From: a virus
Virus record (IMG/VR): IMGVR_UViG_3300033143_001149
Span: 1 to 25,305 of that record
Length of the DNA: 25,305 nt
Direction: 5' to 3' (one strand)
Below, piece after piece: positions 22,995 to 25,305 of the stretch. How positions within the stretch are numbered: position 1 is the first letter of the stretch; every line of letters starts with the position of its first letter. The notes under the pieces are model-generated. The model was not told the DNA's origin. It did not search any database and saw nothing but the letters and a program-made list of their open reading frames with translations. A program made the position numbers and the translations under genes.

Positions 22995-24539
22995 ATGGCA
23001 GATTGGGGATTATATGCGGCATTGAGAGGTCAAGATAACTGGGCTCAACGTAGAGCTGACGAACAAATGGAGATGCAAGTTCTTCAAAAGCATGCAGCTC
23101 GTGAAGAGAAGAAAACTCAACAGTCAATGATGGCTGAGGAGGGAATCAACAAGTATCTTGACGAGATGGCTAATATTGATGTTCTTCCCGAAGATCAAGA
23201 AAGAATCAAGGAAGTAGAAAGACAAGCAAGGCACAATATTATTAAGGGTATTGCTCAGAATAATGGTGACTTATCTCGTTATGTTTCTTCTGGAGGTATT
23301 ACTGATTTACATGAATATAAAAATTCTATTATCCAGTCTGGAGAAGTTAAAACAGCTTTATCAAATAAGGAAAATATGGCTAAAATTATAGCCGATAAAC
23401 AAGCAGGTAATCGCTGGTTTAAGCCTATAGAAGTAAACATTCCGCAAACAGATGAAGAAGGAAATGAGTTGATGGATGTTAACGGTCAGCCTGTGATGGA
23501 TAAAAGAATGGTTGATGTTGATGAGCAATTATCTTTATTTAAGAATGGTGTCATTAATAATCTTGGCTATAATGGTTCTGAAAAGAAGGTTAAACTTAAT
23601 GCTATGGCATTTAAGGGGGCGTTCAAAGATGATAAAAATAAGCAAGGACCTAATGAGGTTACTACATCTGATATTGTATTTCACGCTATGGAAGCAGGAG
23701 CTTCTGAAGAATATGCTAATCATTTGGCAGATAGTTATAAAGAAAGATATGATGCGGGTATGGATCCTTGGAAATGGAAAGCGTGGGATCAAGCAGAAGC
23801 TGATTTAATGAATGCAAAAACTAATAAGTTGAAAGGCCATACAGGTTCAACAGAAAATCAAGGTTATAAAGACATATACAAAAGGTCTGTTACGGGAGTT
23901 GGTCACAATCAACAAGCTGGAGAATCTAAAGATTGGGTAAACAAAGATGGTTCTGTAGGTGCTACTGATTATAAAACTCACACTGTTTCATCTAATGAAA
24001 CAAGAGAGCTATTTAATCAAATGGGTATTAGTCTAGACCAATTAAAGAATGTTAAAACAGTGGATAATGATGGAGATATTATTGAGGTTGCCGATGTTCA
24101 AAATCCAGTATTAATACCTGGAGGAAAAATATATTCTCCTAGTAGCGGTAGACCTGTAGCTTTATCAAATTTACCATATACAATTACATCTATAGACCCT
24201 GTAGTTCATAGAGTTGATGGAGATTCTTATATGCAAGTTAGTATTTATACGGATGAAAATGCTTTTGATGCTTTAGGTGATGAAGGAATTAGAAGTGAAG
24301 CTGGACTTGACCACATGAATGCAGATTGGAAACAACACGTTTCTAAAGCAGGAGGTGGTGGATGGTCAGGAGAGAACTATGATGTTACTGCTTGGATTAA
24401 AATAAATGATTCCCCATCTGCTCGTAAGAAAGGAACTAACAATCTTCAACCTGCTAAGTGGCAAGAAGAAGGTGGGGTTTATGGTACAGGTGGTGGAGAT
24501 GGTGTTGTTAAAGAGAATGTAAGGGAATTTTATAATTAA
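22995..24539 (+). CDS. Helical virion-region protein, candidate cargo protein
   Basis: The 514-residue protein has a helical, charged N-terminal half (WGLYAALRGQDNWAQRRADE; EMQVLQKHAAREEKKTQQSM; DEMANIDVLPEDQERIKEVE), then a mixed domain with FKPIEVNIPQTDEEGNELMD. A C-terminal beta-rich part (about 350-470) contains PYTITSIDPVVHRVDGDSYM and a Gly-rich tail. No family is recognised. Its position between the coiled-coil protein and the last ORF, in one tightly spaced transcript, suggests it is packaged in the virion. The leader is A/T-rich with an imperfect TATATTTA (22983-22990) just upstream, too weak to be called a promoter. Confidence 0.5.
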   Translation: MADWGLYAALRGQDNWAQRRADEQMEMQVLQKHAAREEKKTQQSMMAEEGINKYLDEMANIDVLPEDQERIKEVERQARHNIIKGIAQNNGDLSRYVSSGGITDLHEYKNSIIQSGEVKTALSNKENMAKIIADKQAGNRWFKPIEVNIPQTDEEGNELMDVNGQPVMDKRMVDVDEQLSLFKNGVINNLGYNGSEKKVKLNAMAFKGAFKDDKNKQGPNEVTTSDIVFHAMEAGASEEYANHLADSYKERYDAGMDPWKWKAWDQAEADLMNAKTNKLKGHTGSTENQGYKDIYKRSVTGVGHNQQAGESKDWVNKDGSVGATDYKTHTVSSNETRELFNQMGISLDQLKNVKTVDNDGDIIEVADVQNPVLIPGGKIYSPSSGRPVALSNLPYTITSIDPVVHRVDGDSYMQVSIYTDENAFDALGDEGIRSEAGLDHMNADWKQHVSKAGGGGWSGENYDVTAWIKINDSPSARKKGTNNLQPAKWQEEGGVYGTGGGDGVVKENVREFYN

Positions 24540-24545
24540 AATATT

Positions 24546-25298
24546 ATGCCAGAAGAAATAGTTCACAATACTGAGGATGGTAATACTGCTCAAAATCAAC
24601 CTACAAATAATGTAAATGAAGAGGATTCGGCAGCTAAAGCTTTCCAAGAAAAGACTGCTCGAACAATAGCCTACTTCAACGATATGGATAATCCTGAGTA
24701 TGATGATATAGAAAAGGATATACTTGCTACAGGAACGTCTATACCAGACTTTAAGAAAGATTTTGTTGAATCTATTGATGCGATGGGTGGTGGTGAAGGA
24801 GAATCTATAATGGGTATGATGCCTACTGATAAGAACTATAGTAATGTTTATGATTTTAAGAATAGTGTTTGGGATGATTTTGCTACAAGTTTTCAAGGTG
24901 GTTTAAATAGAGCTGCTTATGGTCTTGGTGCAGTTGTACCAGGTATTGCTGCTGCTACTCAAGAAAGTGGAGAAAGCCCTGAATGGACTACTGATTGGAT
25001 TGAGGGGATGGGAGATTGGCATGATGCTACAAAGGAAAGAACAAGCGATGCTTCTAAGCAATCGTTTTTTGAAACAGGAAGTGCAAGAGCATTTGCTAGT
25101 GGAATGGGAAGTGGTTTAGCCTCTATGGCTCCAATGGCTTTAAATTTTATTCCTTATGTTGGTAGTGCTGCATATCTTACAACAACCTTTTCTGATGTAT
25201 TTGGTACTATCTTAGAGAATGGTCAAGAGAATGTATTGTCCGTTGAAAATTCATCACGTATGGCATTGGCATTGGCTATTCCTATTACTGTTTTGTAA
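24546..25298 (+). CDS. N-terminal part of a large membrane-active virion-type protein, abruptly stopped
   Basis: The ORF gives 250 residues: an acidic, polar N-terminus (1-100), then Gly/Ala-rich amphipathic and hydrophobic stretches (SFQGGLNRAAYGLGAVVPGI; SGMGSGLASMAPMALNFIPY; GSAAYLTTTFSDVFGTILEN), ending ALALAIPITVL before TAA (25296-25298). The Gly-Ala-hydrophobic mix is like the N-terminal region of giant internal virion proteins that insert into the host membrane during DNA ejection, and crAss-like genomes often place very large virion proteins, including the RNA polymerase polypeptide, after these genes. The stop falls in the middle of a hydrophobic stretch and only 7 bases remain in the window, so the gene is probably longer in relatives or broken here. 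The start is in the AT-rich context ATATTATG, 6 bases after the upstream stop. Confidence 0.55.
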   Translation: MPEEIVHNTEDGNTAQNQPTNNVNEEDSAAKAFQEKTARTIAYFNDMDNPEYDDIEKDILATGTSIPDFKKDFVESIDAMGGGEGESIMGMMPTDKNYSNVYDFKNSVWDDFATSFQGGLNRAAYGLGAVVPGIAAATQESGESPEWTTDWIEGMGDWHDATKERTSDASKQSFFETGSARAFASGMGSGLASMAPMALNFIPYVGSAAYLTTTFSDVFGTILENGQENVLSVENSSRMALALAIPITVL

Positions 25299-25305
25299 AT
25301 AGTTG

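Noticed and set aside
1-25305. Stop-codon reassignment as in some crAss-like phages
   Set aside because: TAA, TAG (2991, 14291) and TGA (332 and several leftward genes) all act as ordinary stops at well-placed gene ends, and the long late genes need no readthrough.
1-25305. tRNA genes, CRISPR arrays, insertion sequences or an integrase/attachment site
   Set aside because: The intergenic gaps are short (the largest is about 150 bases, 333-484) and hold only terminators or promoter boxes. No cloverleaf, spaced repeats, transposase or recombinase motif was seen.

Overview
The window is the virion-structure region of a tailed, podovirus-type phage of a Bacteroidota host (probably Flavobacteriia). 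Host assignment is inferred from the AT-rich sequence, A/T-rich translation starts that mostly lack Shine-Dalgarno sites, and TAnnTTTG promoter boxes. The gene set and order (large terminase, portal, acidic scaffold-like protein, HK97-type capsid protein, ring/connector proteins, very long muzzle/stabilisation protein, then internal cargo/ejection-type proteins) fit the crAss-like phages and their marine or environmental relatives. This placement rests on recalled family patterns, not on a search. All three stop codons are used as ordinary stops, so there is no sign of the recoding seen in some crAss-like lineages.

Layout. Positions 3-332 hold the 3' part of a rightward gene for a small membrane-anchored protein. 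It ends at a bidirectional hairpin terminator (406-446). Seven small leftward genes (485-2606) converge on the same terminator: an Acb2/Tad1-hairpin-like protein (candidate cyclic-nucleotide sponge), a DUF551 protein, two small membrane proteins and three unknowns. A divergent control region (about 2607-2673) carries one TAnnTTTG box in each direction. From there to the window end everything is rightward: a winged-helix-like protein, two small unknowns (one a 52-residue basic protein at 3214-3372), a protein upstream of the terminase, TerL (3921-5915), portal (5922-8008), scaffold-like protein (8044-9171), major capsid protein (9201-10574), three capsid/connector-type genes, a beta-domain auxiliary protein (12329-13027), a terminator (13049-13082), more connector genes (13094-15496), the 1487-residue muzzle-type protein (15499-19962), and four genes whose products look like virion cargo or ejection proteins (19966-25298).

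The rightward genes form one packaging and virion-assembly programme. TerL packages DNA through the portal; the scaffold and capsid proteins build the head; the connectors and muzzle close it and form the short tail; the coiled-coil and Gly/Ala-rich proteins are probably carried inside the particle. A promoter at 8019 and a terminator at 13049 appear to mark off a capsid/decoration transcription block that would be needed in large amounts.

Two breaks need attention. The portal gene is split by a one-base frame break near 6979, and the last ORF stops abruptly at 25296 inside a hydrophobic stretch. Both may be sequence errors or real lesions. The least ordinary region is the leftward accessory cluster, with a possible anti-CBASS/anti-Thoeris protein. 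No tRNA, CRISPR array, insertion sequence or integrase is visible, and no stretch longer than 300 bases lacks a gene.
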